Source: Lentzea xinjiangensis
GTDB lineage: Bacteria > Actinomycetota > Actinomycetes > Mycobacteriales > Pseudonocardiaceae
Reading direction: 5' to 3'
NCBI RefSeq assembly: GCF_900110955.1
Contig: NZ_FOFR01000024.1
Location: 62,001-126,000 of the forward strand
Length of the DNA stretch: 64,000 bases
Made by a program: the position numbers and the translations under genes. Shown here piece by piece: positions 1-14,400 of the stretch; position 1 is the stretch's first letter; the number at the start of each line of letters is the position of its first letter. Under the pieces are notes generated by a model. That model was given only the letters and a program-made list of their open reading frames with translations, did no database searches and was not told where the DNA came from.

Positions 1-2430
1 GCTTGATCTTCCTGCGCGTGGCGAAGAACGGCCGCCAGTCGACCTCCACGCCCTGCACGAACAACCGGGCCAGCGCCGTCGTCCACGCCGTGACCTCGTC
101 CTTGTCCTTGCGCAGGGCGGGAATCGCGCCGTCGACCAGCGCGCTCAGGACGCCGTCGGGCCCGATCTCGAGGAACGTCGCGTCGCCGATCGCGGCGACG
201 TGGTCCGCGAACCGGACCGCGTCGCGCACGTGCCGCACCCAGTGCTCGGCGGTCGTGACGTCGCCGGACGCGACGACCGGGATCTTCGGCTGCTGGAACC
301 GGATGCTCTTGATCGCCGTGCGGAAGTCGTCGAGCATCGGCTCCATCAGCGGGCTGTGGAACGCGTGGCTGACCCGGAGCCGCCGGTGCTCCCAGTTCCG
401 CGCGATGGCCTCCGCCTCGGCCGCGTCGCCCGCGATGACCACCGCGTCCTCGCCGTTGACCGCGGCGATGCCGACGCGGTCGGTGAGGTGCGGCGCGACC
501 TCGGCCTCACCGGCCCTGACGGCGAACATCGCGCCGGTGGCCGGCAGGGCCTGCATGAGGTTCGCCCTGGTCGTGACGAGCCGGGCGGCGTCCTCGAGGC
601 TGAGCACGCCCGCGACGTGCGCGGCCGCGATCTCGCCGACCGAGTGCCCGGTGACGGTGTCGGCCCGCACGCCGAAGCTCTCCGCGAGCCGGTAGAGGGC
701 GACCTCGATGGCGAACAGCGCGGGCTGCGTCCGGCTGGTGCTGTTCAGCGCCTCCTCGTCGGTGCCCCAGACGACGTCCCTGACCCCGAGGTACCTGTCG
801 GCCTCGTCGAACGCCTCCGCGAACGCCGGGAACCGCTCGTACAGCTCACGGCCCATGCCGAGCCGCTGCGAGCCCTGACCGGAGAACAGGACGGCGAGCT
901 TGCGCTTGACGACCTGGCCCCGCGCGATCTCGGCGCCGTCGAGCAGCACCGCGCGGTGGTCGAACCGCGACCGGTCCAGCAGCGAGAACCCGACCTCCTG
1001 GGCGCCGGCCCCGGTGCGCCGGACGAACTCCGCGAGGCGCTCGACCTGCGCGTCCACCGCGGCGGGCGACTTCGCCGACACGATGAACGGCACCTTGCCC
1101 ACCTCCTCGGCCGTGTCCGCCGTGGGGTCCGTCGCGGGTGCGTTCGCCGGTGTGCCGGCGGCTTCCAGGATCACGTGGGCGTTCGTGCCGGAGATCCCGA
1201 ACGACGACACGCCCGCCCGCCAGGGCCGGTCCACCTCGGGCCACGGCGTCGCCGACGTCAGCAGCGACACCGCTCCCGCGGACCAGTCCACGTGCGACGT
1301 CGGCTCCGTGACGTGCAGCGTGCGCGGCAGGACGCCGTGCCGCATCGCCATCACCATCTTGATCACCGACGCGACGCCCGACGCCGCCTGCGTGTGACCG
1401 ATGTTCGACTTGAGCGACCCCAGCAGCAGCGGCTCGGAACGGTCCTGGCCGTAGGTGGCCAGGAGTGCCTGCGCCTCGATCGGGTCGCCCAGGGTCGTCC
1501 CGGTGCCGTGCGCCTCCACGGCGTCCACATCGGACACCGACAGCCCAGCGGCGGCGAGCGCCGCACGGATCACGCGCTGCTGCGACGGTCCGTTGGGAGC
1601 GGTCAGGCCGTTGGACGCGCCATCGGAGTTGACGGCGGAGCCGCGCACGACCGCGAGCACCTCGTGGCCGTTGGCCACTGCGTCGGACAGACGTTCCACC
1701 ACGAGCACACCGACGCCCTCGGCCCATGCCGTGCCGTCAGCGGTGTCGGAGAATGCCTTGCAACGCCCGTCACGCGCAAGGCCGCCCTGCTGGCTGAACT
1801 CCATGAACGTGCCGGGCGACACCAACGTCTGCACGCCGCCCGCGAGCGCCAAGGTGCACTCACCGTTGCGCAGTGCGGACACCGCCATGTGCAGTGCCAC
1901 CAGCGACGAGGAGCACGCCGTGTCGACCGTGATCGACGGTCCCTCCAGGCCCAGCACGTAGGAGAGGCGGCCGGACACCACGCTGGGCGAGGTGCCGGTG
2001 CTCGAGAAGCCCTCGCGCGCCTGCTCGGAGTTGATCACGAGCTGCCCGTACTCCAGGCCGCCGGCGCCGAGGAACACGCCGGTCCGGGAGCCGCGCAACG
2101 CGAGCGGGTCGAGGCCGCCGTGCTCCAGCGCCTCCCACGCGGTCTCCAGCACGAGGCGCTGGTTCGGGTCCATCGCGACCGCCTCGCGCGGCGAGATGCC
2201 GAAGAACGCCGGGTCGAAGTCCGCGATGCCGCGCAGGAACCCGCCGTGCCCGGTCACCGACTGGCCGTCGCCCTCGCCGACCACGTCGGTGTCCCAGCCG
2301 CGGTCGGTGGGGAAGCCGCTGATCGCGTCGCGCCCCGCCGCCACCAGGTCCCACAGCTCGTCGGCGTTCGTCACGTCACCGGGGAAGCGGCAGCCGATGC
2401 CGACGATCGCGATCGGTTCGTCGCTGACCG
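1..2430 (-). other. PKS module 4 (partial): KS-AT(malonyl)
   Basis: KS has DTACSSSL with Cys4710 and a complete set of downstream motifs. AT has GHSVG (Ser5134) and HAFH, malonyl-type. The window ends just after the AT, in the post-AT linker, so the reductive domains, ACP and any thioesterase or C-terminal docking domain cannot be seen. Confidence 0.92.
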
Positions 2431-5400
2431 CGGCCGTGAACGTCTCGACCTGAGCGGCGCCGCCGAACAGCTCGGCCACCAGGTGGTCGGCGAGCGCCTG
2501 CGGGGTCGGGTAGTCGAACACGAGCGTCGCGGGCAGCGTCAGGCCCGTCGCCGCGTCGAGCCGGTTGCGCAGCTCGACCGACGTGAGCGAGTCGAACCCG
2601 AGCTGGCTGAACTCCAGGGCGGGGTCGATGGACGCCGCCGAGCCGTGGCCGAGCACCGCCGCCGCCTCGGTCCGCACGAGCTCGACGAGGCGCTCCGGGC
2701 TGATCTGCACCTCGGAGCGGTTCGCCGCGGTGCGCCGGCCGCCGCGCACGAGGTCGCGCAGCAGAGGCGGCACCATGCCGGTGGTGGTGCCGGTGATCAC
2801 CCTGGCCGGCACGACCTGCGCCGCGTCGACGGTGACCGCCGCGTCGAAGAGCGCCAGGCCGAGCTCCAGCGAGATCGGCGGCATCGAGGACTTCTCCAGC
2901 CGTTCGAACGCCGCCGCGTCCATCTGCCCGGTCATGCCGACCTCGGACGTCCAGGCACCCCACGCCAGCGACACCGCGTGCAGGCCGAGGGAGCGCCGGT
3001 ACTGCGCCAGCGCGTCGAGGAACGCGTTGCCCGCCGCGTAGTTGCCCTGACCGGCCGTGCCGAGCACACCGGACACCGACGAGTACAGGAAGAACTGCGC
3101 CTCCGGCACCAGCGTGTGCAGGTTCCAGGCGGCGTCCGCCTTGGGCCGCAGGACGTTCCGGAGCCGTTCGGGGGTCATCGCCGCGATCACGCCGTCGTCG
3201 AGCACACCGGCCGTGTGCACGACCGTGGTGACGTCGTGGCCGTTGAGGACGGCTGCCAGCGCATCGGCGTCGGCGGCGTCGCACGCCGCGATGGTGACGA
3301 TCGCGCCGTGCGCGATGAGCTCGGCTTGCAGCTCCAACGCGCCGGGCGCGTCCAGTCCGCGGCGGCTCAGCAGCAACAGGCTCCGCGCGCCGGACGCGAC
3401 CAGGTGCCGGGCCAGCTCCGCGCCCAGGCCACCGGTGCCGCCGGTGATCAGGACGGTGCCGGACCAGTCGACGGGCCGCGTCTCGTGCTCGCCGAGCCGC
3501 GCCAGCCGTCCGGCGTACGCGATGCCGTCGCGGACGACGAGCTGCTGCTCCTCGCTGAGCAGCATGCCGGGCGTGACGGAGCCGGTCTCGTCGAGGTCGA
3601 TCAGCAGGAACCGGCCGGGGTTCTCCGCCTGCGCCGCCCGCACGAGACCCCAGACCGCCGCCGCGCCCAGGTCGGTGACCGGCTCCTGGGCGCCGCGGGT
3701 GACGAACACCGTGCGCTCGTCGGCGTTCTGCAGGACCTCCAGCACCTCGGTCGTGGCGCGGTGCGCGGCCTCGGCGTCGACGCCGCCGCGGACCTCCACG
3801 ATCCGCGCGTCGATCCCGGTCGCCTCGCCGAGCTGGGCCGGCACCCAGTCGACCCGGAACAAGGCCTCCCGGACCCGCTGGTCCTGCGGGACTTCCGGCA
3901 CATGGACGGTCAACGCGCGCACTGACAGCACCGGCTGGCCCTCGGAGTCAGCCGCCGCCACCTCGACCGAGTCACCGTGGCGCGTCAGCCGGACGCGCAG
4001 CCGCTCGGGCCCGATGGCGTGCAACGAGACGTCGCGCCACTCGAACGGCACGCCCTCGCCGAGCAGTTCGCCCGTTCCTTCGAGGGCCTGCGCCAGCAGC
4101 AGGGGGTGCACGCCGAAGGTCGCGGCGTCGTCCACGCCCTCGGGCAGCGCGACCTCGACGCCCTCGCCGGTGAACTCGGCGTGGAACGGCTCGGTCGCGA
4201 GCGTGCCGGTGGCGTGCTCGACCCACGTGTCGCCGTGCTGGGCGTGCACGCTCACCGCGCGCTTGCCGTCCTGCGGCGGTCCGACGCGCACCTGCACGGC
4301 GACGGCGTCACGGTCCGGCAGGTACAGCGGCACGGCGGTGGTCAGCCGTTCGACGCGGTCGCAGCCGACGAGGTCGCCGGCACGGATGACGAAGTCGAGG
4401 AAGCCGGTCGCCGGGAACGTCTCGCCGAGCCACGGGTGCGTCGACTTCGCGAGTCGTCCGCTCAGCACCAGCTCGTCCGTGCCCGCGACGGTGACCGCCG
4501 CGCCGAGGAGCGGGTGTCCGCCCGGCGCCAGGCCGTAGGCCGTGAGATCGCCGGTACGTCCGCCGACCGACGCCTTGGGCCAGAACCGCTCGTGCTCGAA
4601 CGCGTACGTCGGGACATTGATCTGTACACCCGGCGTCAACACTTGAGTCAAGTCAACATTGATTCCGTCAACATGTACTTGACTGAGTGCGGTGATCAAG
4701 CTGTGCACTTCGGTGCGGTCGCGCCGCACCGTCGGCACGCCGTCGACCAGCGCCGACAGCACGCTGTCCGGCCCGACCTCGACGAAGCGCGTGACGCCCT
4801 TGCTCTTCAGCGCCTGGACGTTGTCGTGGAAGCGGACGGTGTCGCGGACGTGGCCGACCCAGTACTCGACCGTCGTGACGTCACCCGACGCGGTGATCGG
4901 GATCTGCGGCTGGTTGAAGGTGAGGCCAGAGATGGCGGCGCGGAAGTCGTCGAGCATCGGCTCCATCAGCGGGCTGTGGAACGCGTGGCTGACCCGGAGC
5001 CGCTTGTGCTTCCAGCGGGCCGCGACGGCCAGCACCTCCTCCTCGTCACCGGCGATGACGACGGAGTTCAGCGCGTTGACCGCGGCGATCCCGACCCGGC
5101 CGGTCAGGTGCGGCGCGACCTCGGCCTCGGTGGCCTGGACCGCGACCATCGCACCGCCCGCGGGCAGCGCCTGCATGAGCCGGGCGCGGGCCTGCACGAG
5201 CTCGGCCGCGTCGGCCAGGCTCAGCACCCCCGCGACGTGCGCCGCCGCGATCTCGCCGATGGAGTGGCCCGCGAGGTGGGCCGGCTTGATCCGGAACTCC
5301 TGCAACAGCCGGAACAGCGCCACCTCGACCGCGAACAGCGCGGGCTGGGCGTTGCCGGTCTGGTTCAGCAGGTCCTCGTCGTCGCCCCAGATGACGCTCC

Positions 5401-8400
5401 TGAGCCCGGGGTCGAAGTGGGCGAGCACCGCGTCGAACGCGTCCGCGAACGCGTCGAACCGCTCGTACAGCTCCCTGCCCATGCCGAGCCGCTGGGAGCC
5501 CTGCCCGGAGAACACGACCGCGAGCGTGTGGTCGCGGGCGATCCCGCTCGCGATCTCGACGCCGTCGAGCAGCACCGCGCGGTGGGCGAAGCGCGACCGC
5601 TTCGCCAGCGTGTGAGCCACGTCCACGGGGTTCGCGCCGCTGTCCACGAACGCCTTGACCCGCTCGACCTGGGAGTGCAGCGAGCCAGCGGACTTCGCCG
5701 ACACGAGCAACGGCACGGCGTCCGCCGCCGGGCCGCCGCTCGGCACCTCCCGCGGGGACGGGTCCGGCGCTTCCAGGATCACGTGCGCGTTCGTGCCGGA
5801 GATGCCGAACGACGAGACGCCCGCGCGGCGCGGGCGGTCGACGGCGGGCCACTCGGTGGCCGAGGTCAGCAGCGAGACGGCGCCGGAGGACCAGTCGACG
5901 TGCGAGGACGGCGACGTGACGTGCAGCGTCCGGGGGAGCCGGCCGTGCTGCATCGCCAGCACCATCTTGATCACGCCGGCCGCGCCCGCCGCCGCCTGGG
6001 TGTGGCCGAGGTTCGACTTCACCGAGCCCAGCAGCAGCGGTTCGGTGCGGTTCTGGCCGTAGGTGGCGAGCAGGGCCTGCGCCTCGATCGGGTCGCCCAG
6101 CACGGTGCCGGTGCCGTGCGCCTCGACCGCGTCCACATCGGACGCCGACAGGCCGCCGGAGGCGAGCGCGGCGCGGATGACGCGTTGCTGGGAGGGACCG
6201 TTGGGGGCGGTGAGGCCGTTGGAGGCGCCGTCGGAGTTGAACGCCGAACCGCGGACCAGGGCCAGCACCGGGTGCCCCGCGGCGCGCGCGTCGGAGAGGC
6301 GTTCCACCACCAGCACCGCGACGCCCTCCGACCACACGGTGCCGTCGGCGGAGTCGGAGAACGCCTTGCACAGGCCGTCCTGGGCCAGCCCGCCCTGGCG
6401 GGAGAAGCCGGAGAACGACGTCGGCGTCGCCATCACCGTCACGCCGCCCGCCACGGCCAGCGAGCACTCGCCGCCGCGCAGGGACTGCGCCGCGAGGTGC
6501 AGCGCGACCAGGGCGGAGGAGCAGGCCGTGTCGACGGTGACGGCCGGGCCCTCGAGGCCCAGCGAGTAGGAGACCCGGCCCGAGATCACCGACGCGGCCA
6601 GGCCGGTGCCCGCGTGGCCTTCCAGGTCCTCGTTGGAGGCCATCACGACGTGCTGGTAGTCCTGCCCGTTGGTGCCGACGAAGACGCCGGTCCGCGAGCC
6701 GCGCAACGCGACCGGGTCGATGCCGGCGCGCTCGAACGCCTCCCACGAGGTTTCCAGCAGCAGCCGCTGCTGCGGGTCCATCGCGAGGGCTTCGCGGGGC
6801 GAGATGCCGAAGAAGGCGGCGTCGAAGTCCGCCGCGCCGGTGAGGAAGCCGCCGCGGATGGGTTCGGAGGTGTCCCAGCCGCGGTCCGCCGGGAAGGAGG
6901 TGATCACGTCCTCGCCGGCGACGAGCACGCGCCACAGGTCCTCCGGCGAGTCGATGCCGCCGGGGAAGTGGCACGCCATGCCGACGATCGCGACGTCATC
7001 GCCGTCCACCGTGGAGCGGACCTGCTCCTCGACGACGACGGAGGTGTCGCCGAGGAGCTCGTCGAGCAGGAACCCGGCGAGCGCCAGCGGGGTCGGGTAG
7101 TCGAAGACGAGGCTCGCGGGCAGCGCGAGACCCGTGATCGAGGACAGGTGGTTGCGCAGGTCGACCGCGGTCAGCGAGTCGAACCCGATGTCGCGGAACG
7201 CCTTGTCGGACGCGACCGCCTCCTTGCCCGCGTGCCCGAGCACCACGGCCGCGCGGGTGCGGACCAGGTCGAGCACCGGTTCCACGCGCTCGTCGGCGGG
7301 CAGCGTCCGCAGCGAGCGGCGGAACTCCGCCGCCGCGGAGTCGCTCTCGGCACGGGCGGCGGCGAGCTCGTCGAGCGCCTCGCGGGCGCCGGGCAGCTCC
7401 GACATCACCGGGCTCGGGCGCAGGCTCAGCAGCGCCATCAGCAGCTGCGGCGCGCGCAGGTCCGCGACGACGGCCGTCGCCGTGCCGCGCGCGACGAGGT
7501 GGCGCAGCGCGGTGATCGCGAGCACCGGGTCGAGCGACGTCGCGCCGACCTGCTTGATGTGCTCGGCGACGCGCGCGTCACCCGCCATGCCGTCGCCGTC
7601 CCAGGCACCCCACGCGATCGAGGTCGCGACGTGGCCAGCCTGGCGGCGCTGCTGGGCGATGGCGTCGAGCACCGAGTTCGCGGCGGCGTAGTTGCCCTGG
7701 CCCATGTTGCCGACCGAGCCGGCGACCGAGGAGAACAGCACGAACGCGTCGAGGTCCAGGTCGCGCGTCAGCTCGTCGAGCACGAACGCCGACATCACCT
7801 TCGACTCGAACACCGCGGTGAACGCGTCGGGCGTCAGGCTGTCGAACATCATGTCGTCGAGCACACCGGCCGCGTGCACGACCGCCTTGACGTCCGGGGT
7901 CAGCAGCTCCGCGACGGCCTCCCGGTCCGCCACGTCGCAGGCCACCACGACGGTCTCCGCGCCCAGCGCGGTGATCTCGTCGCGCAGGTCCGCCGCGCCG
8001 GGCGAGCCGAGACCGCGCCGGCTCACCAGGACGATCCTCCCGGCGCCGCGCCGGGCGAAGTCGCGGGCCAGGTGCGCGCCGAGGGCACCGGTACCGCCGG
8101 TGATCAGCACGGTGCCGGACGGCGTCCACTCCTCGCCGCTCGCCTGCGGCCCGACGACGACGCGCCTGCCGAACACGCCCGCCGGCCTGATCGCGACCTG
8201 GTCCTCGTCGGAGGTGAGCACGCTCGCGAACCGCTGCGCGACCCGCTCGTCGATCTCCTCCGGCAGGTCGACGAGACCGCCCCAGCGCTGCGGGTACTCC
8301 AGCGCCGCGACGCGTCCCAGACCCCACACGCCGGTCTGCCACGGCTGGGTGAGGGTGTCGTGACGCCCGGTCGAGACCGCGCCACGCGTGATGACCCACA

Positions 8401-11400
8401 ACGGCGCGTTGATGTCGACATCACCCAACGCCTGCACCAGCGCCGTCGTGCCGACGACGGGCGCCAGTTCGTCGAGGTCGTCCAGTGCCAGCAACGAGAT
8501 GACGCCGGTGTAGCGCTTCTGGGTGAACTCGACGAGCTGCCCGGTCATGTACTCGCGGTCGGCCCACGCCACCTCGAGCACCGTGACGTCGTCGCCGAGC
8601 GCGGTGAGCAGCGTGCGGAACCAGGGCTCCTCGGACAACGTCATCGGCACCGCGACGAACCACGAGCCCCGCGCCGGCTTCAGGCCGGTGAGGGGCGTCC
8701 ACGACTCCTCGTGCAGCCACGAGTCCACAGTGGACTGCGCGGACCGCTTGCGCCGCCACGCCGACAGGCCGGGCAGCACCCCGGCCCAGGTCTCCGGGTC
8801 CATGTCGAGGGTCTCGGCGAGCCCGGCGGCGTCCTGCTGCTCGACGGCGGCCCAGAACTCGGCGTCGGCCGGGTCCTGGCCGGCCGCCGGGGCCTGCGCG
8901 ATCTCCGGCCAGTAGCGCTCGTGCTGGAACGGGTAGGTGGGCAGGTCGATCGTGCGGCCCTCGACCCGCCAGTCGACCTGGACGCCGGTGACGTGCAGGC
9001 GGGCGAGCGCGGTCAGCCAGGCGACGGTCTCGTCCCGGTCGCGGCGCTGGGCGGGCACGGCGCCGGTGAGCCCGCTCAGCACGCCGTCGGGGCCGATCTC
9101 CAGGAACGCGGTGACGCCCTTGGCCTTCAGCGCCTGGACGTTGTCGTGGAAGCGGACGGTGTCGCGGACGTGGCTGACCCAGTACTCGGGGTCGGTGACG
9201 TCGCCGGTGGTCTGGAGGGGGATCTGCGGCGGGTGGAAGGTGAGGTCCGAGATGGCGGCGCGGAAGTCGTCGAGCATCGGCTCCATCAGCGGGCTGTGGA
9301 ACGCGTGCGAGACCTTGAGGCGCGTGGACCTGCGGCCCTCGAACCGGTCGGCGATCCGCTGCGCCTCGGCTTCGTCGCCCGCGACGACGACGGAGTTCTC
9401 GGCGTTGACGGCGGCGATGGAGACGTTCGCGGTCAGGTGCGGGAGGACCTCGGCCTCGGTGGCCTCGATCGCGATCATCGCGCCGGTGGCCGGAAGCGCC
9501 TGCATCAGGTGGGCGCGCTCGCGGACCAGCTTCGCGGCGTCGGCGAGGCTCAGCACCCCGGCGACGTGGGCCGCGGCGATCTCGCCGACCGAGTGGCCGG
9601 CCAGGTGCTTCGGGGTGATGCCGGCGCTTTCGGCGAGGCGGTAGAGGGCGACCTCCACGGCGAACAGCGCGGGCTGGGCGTTGCCGGTCCGGTCGAGCGC
9701 GCCGGCGTCCTCACCCCACATGACGGGCTTGACGTCGAGGTGCTCGGCGACCTCGTCGAGCGCGGCCCGGAAGACCGGCTGGGTCTCGTAGAGCTCCTTG
9801 CCCATGCCGAGGCGTTGCGCGCCCTGCCCGCTGAACAGGACGGCGAGCGTCTGGGGCGACGCGACGCCTTCTGCCAGCGTCACGCCGTCGAGCAGCACGG
9901 CCCGGTGGTCGAACGTCACGCGGTGGTGCAGCAACGAGTAGGCGACGTCCTGCGGGTTCGCGCCGCTCGCCACGAGGGCGTTGATCCGGTCGATCTGGGC
10001 CTGGAGCGCGGCCGGGGACTTCGCCGACACCGCGAGCGGCACCGGGACCTGCTGCCCAGCCGTCTCCTGCCCAGCCGTCTCCTGCCCGGCCGCCTCCGGC
10101 CCGCCGGCCGGGATCGATTCCGACTGACCGGCCCCCAGGGGGACGCGGGCCCCCACTCCCATCGTCTCGGAGAGGTCCGACAGTTCCCGGGCGCTCGGGG
10201 CGGCCTCGATGATCACGTGGGCGTTGGTGCCCGACAGGCCGAACGACGAGATGCCCGCGCGGTTCGGCCGGTCGACCGAGGGCCACGGGGTGTTCTCGGT
10301 CAGCAGCGCCACGTTGCCCGCCGACCAGTCGACGTGCGAGGTCGGTTGCGTGACGTGCAGGGTCTTGGGCAGCACGCCGTTCTGCAGGGACAGCACGAGC
10401 TTGATCACGCCCGCGACGCCCGCGGCGGCCTGCGCGTGGGCGATGTTCGACTTGATGGAGCCCAGCAGCAGCGGTTCGGTGCGGTTCTGGCCGTAGGTGG
10501 CGATCAGGGCCTGGGCCTCGATCGGGTCGCCCAGCACGGTGCCGGTGCCGTGCGCCTCGACGGCGTCGACGTCCGAGGTGGACAGACCGGCGTTGGCGAG
10601 GGCCTGGCGGATCACGCGTTGCTGCGCCGGGCCGTTCGGGGCGGTGAGGCCGTTGGAGGCGCCGTCCTGGTTGATCGCCGAGCCGCGCACGACGGCCAGC
10701 ACCCGGTGACCGGCCCGCAGGGCGTCGGACAGGCGCTCGACCACCAGCACGCCCACGCCCTCGGCCCAGCCGGTGCCGTTGGCGTCCTCGGAGAACGAGC
10801 GGCAGCGCGCGTCGCCGGCGAGGCCGCCCTGGGCGTTGAAGCCGGCGAAGCTCATCGGCGTCGACATCACGGTCACGCCGCCGACCAGCGCCATCGTGGA
10901 CTCGCCGGAGCGCAGCGAGTTCACCGCCAGGTGCAGGGCGACCAGTGACGCCGAGCACGCGGTGTCGACGGTGAGCGCGGGGCCTTCCAGGCCGAAGGTG
11001 TAGGACAGGCGGCCCGAGATGACCGCGGACGACAGGCCGGTGGAGGCGTGCCCCTCGACCTCGTTGCGGGAGCGCAGGACCAGGTTCGTGTAGTCCTGGC
11101 CGTTGGTGCCGATGTAGACACCGGTCTTGGTGCCGCGCAACGTGGTCGCGTCGATGCCGGCGCGCTCGACGGCCTCCCACGCGACCTCCAGCAACTGGCG
11201 CTGCTGCGGGTCCATGGCCAGGGCCTCGCGCGGGGAGATGCCGAAGAAGCCCGCGTCGAACTGCGTGGCGCCGTGCAGGAAGCCGCCCTCGACGGTCCCG
11301 CCCATCGCCTCGGCCTCCCAGCCGCGGTCGCCGGGGAACGTCGTCACGCCGTCGCCGCCGGTGATCAGGAGCTGCCAGAGGTCCTCCGGCGAGTTCACGT

Positions 11401-14400
11401 CGCCGGGCAGGCGGCAGGCCATGCCGACGATCACGATCGGGTCGTCGTCCCCGGCGTGGCCGTGGGCCACCACGTCGTCGGCCAGGCCCTCGCCGGTCAG
11501 CTCGGCGAGCAGGTGTTCGGCGACGGCCTGCGGGGTCGGGTAGTCGAAGATCAGCGTGGCCGGCAGGGACAGGCCGGTGGCGAGCGCGAGGGCGTTGCGC
11601 AGCTCGATGGCGGTCAGCGAGTCGAAGCCGAGCGCGCGGAACTCCCGGTCCTCCGCCACGGCGTCGGCCTGGATGACCTTCGCGGCCTCCTCGCGGACGA
11701 CTGCGACGACGAACGGCAGCCGTTCGGCCGCGGGCATGCCGCTCAGCTTCAGCGCGAGACCGCCGCTGCGGGCGTTCGACGCGGTGCGGCGGCCGGGCCG
11801 TGCGCGCTCGGGCACGAACGGCGCGACGAACGCCTCGTCGGACCGGATGGCGGCGTCGAACAGCGCCGGGTCCCAGGTGTCCATGGCCAGCGCCAGGCCC
11901 GGCAGGCCGAGGCCGCGGCGGTGGGCGGCGAGCGCGTCGAGGTAGCTGTTCGCGGCCGCGTGCGCTGCCTTGCCGACCGCGCCCACGACCTCGGCGACCG
12001 ACGTCAGCACCACGAACGGCACGTCACCGCACAGCGTGTGCAGCAGCCACGCCGTGTCGGCCTTGGCCTGCAGCACGGCGTCGAGCCGGTCCGGGGTGAG
12101 GGCGCCGATCACGCCGTCGTCGTGCAGATCGGCGGTGTGCACGACCGCCGCCAGATCCTCCACCGAGGACAGGAGCTCGGGCAGGGCGTCCCAGTCGGTG
12201 ACCGTGACGCACTCGCGCACGCCGGGGATCGCGAGGAGGTGGTCGACGATCTCGGGCGCGTCGCCCGTGACGAGGACCGTGCCGTCCCACGGGCGTTCGA
12301 TGGCGGTGTGCCGGGGGACGCGCGCGAGCCGTCCGACGCGCACCTCGCCGTCGCGGACCACCGCCTGCGTCTCACCCAGCTCGAACAGCGAGGTGACGCC
12401 GTCGGGCAGGGACGACTCGACGTCGAGCAGCAGGAACCGGCCGGGGTGCTCGACCTGCGCGGACCGCACGAGGCCCCACACCGCCGCGGCCGCGACGTCG
12501 TCACCGGACACCGCGCCGCGCGTCACGAACACGAGCCGCGTCGACGTGAGCAGCGACTCCTGGATCAGCATCAAGGCCTGCTCGGCGACGAAGTGCGGGT
12601 CGTCGTCGCCGATGAGGGGCACCAGCACGGCACCCGGCAGGGAGTCGCCCGCCAGCGAGTCGACGACCCGGACACCGAGTCCGAAGACGTCTTCGCCCAG
12701 CACGGCGCAGTCGTTCTCGCCGTGCAGCTCGACCGGCACCCAGTCGAGCCGGGACAGCTCCGTGCGGTGCGTGCTCTCCAGGTGCCGGAACGCGACCACG
12801 GCGTCGAGCACCGCGGCCCCGTCGGCGTCGGCGGCGCGCAGGTGGACGCCACCGTCCTGGCCGGACAACCGGACGCGCAGCACCTCGGCGCCGGTGGCGT
12901 GCAGCGTGACGCCCCGCCAGTCGGCGGGCTCGCCCTCGACGTCCAGGAAGGACGCCGCGTGCAGGGCGGCGTCGAGCAGCGCGGGGTGGATGCCGAAGCC
13001 GGTGGCGTCACCGGTGAGCACGACCTCGGCGAAGATCTCGTCCCCGCGCCGCCAGACCGCGCGGAGGCTCTCGTCGTGGGAGCTGTCGACGACCTTGGCG
13101 CCCTTGGGCGGCCACACGTCGATGCCGGTCGGCCGCGTGCCCGTGCCGAGCGTGCCCTCGGCGTGCTTGACCCACTCCTGCTGGTCGAGGCGGGAGTGCA
13201 GGGTGAAGCGGCCGTCCGCGCCGACGTGGAGCTGCACCTGGGCCGACCCGCTGCCCGGCAGGTCGAGCGGCTCGACCGTGGTGAGCGACTCGACGGCGCC
13301 GTGCCCGGTGAGGTCGGCCGCCTTCAGCGCGAGCTCGACGAACCCGGCCGTCGGGAAGCGGGGCCACTGCGCACCGGACAGCGTGCCGGTGAGGATCAGC
13401 TCGCCCGACCCGGCGACGGTCATCGCGGCACCCAGCAGCGGGTGGCCGGCGGGGGACAGGCCGAGCCCGGTGGCGTCGCCGGTGCTGACCGAGACGGACG
13501 GCCAGTACGGGGCGTGGTCGAAGGCGTAGGTCGGCAGGTCGACGCGCTTGCCGCCGGGGTAGAACGGCAGCCAGTCGACCGGGGTGCCGCCGACGTGCAG
13601 GCGCGCGAGAGCGGTCTCGAACGCCTCGACCTCGTCGCGGTCGCGGCGGACGGCCGGGATGGCGCCCTCGACGAGCGCGGAGAGGACGCCGTCGGGGCCG
13701 ACCTCCAGGAACGTCTTGGCGCCGAGCGCCTGGACGTTGTCGTGGAAGCGGACGGTGTCGCGGACGTGGCTGACCCAGTACTCGGGGTCGGTGACGTCGC
13801 CGGTGGTCTGGAGGGGGATCTGCGGCGGGTGGAAGGTGAGGTCCGAGATGGCGGCGCGGAAGTCGTCGAGCATCGGCTCCATCAGCGGGCTGTGGAACGC
13901 GTGGGAGACGCGGAGCCGCTTGTGCTTCCAGCGCTGGGCGACGGCCAGGGTGGCCTCCTCCTCGCCCGCGATGACGACGGACTCGGGGCCGTTGACGGCG
14001 GCGATGGCGACACCGGCGGTGAGGTGCGGGACGATGTCGGCCTCCGCGGCCTGGACGGCGATCATCGCGCCACCCGCAGGGAGCCGCTGCATGAGGCGGG
14101 CGCGCTCCTGGACGAGTGTCTTGGCGTCGTCGAGGCTGAGGACACCCGCGACGTGCGCGGCGGCGATCTCGCCGATGGAGTGGCCGGCGAGGTGGGCGGG
14201 TCGGACCCCGTGGTGCTCCAGCAGGCGGTAGAGGGCGACCTCGAACGCGAAGAGCGCAGGCTGGGCGTTGCCGGTCTGGTTGAGCAGCTCCTCGTCGTCG
14301 CCCCAGACGACCTGCCTGAGCTCGGGCGTGGTGCAGGCGTCGAAGGCCTCGGCGAAGACGGGGTGGCGCTCGTGCAGGGCCTTGCCCATGCCGAGGCGCT

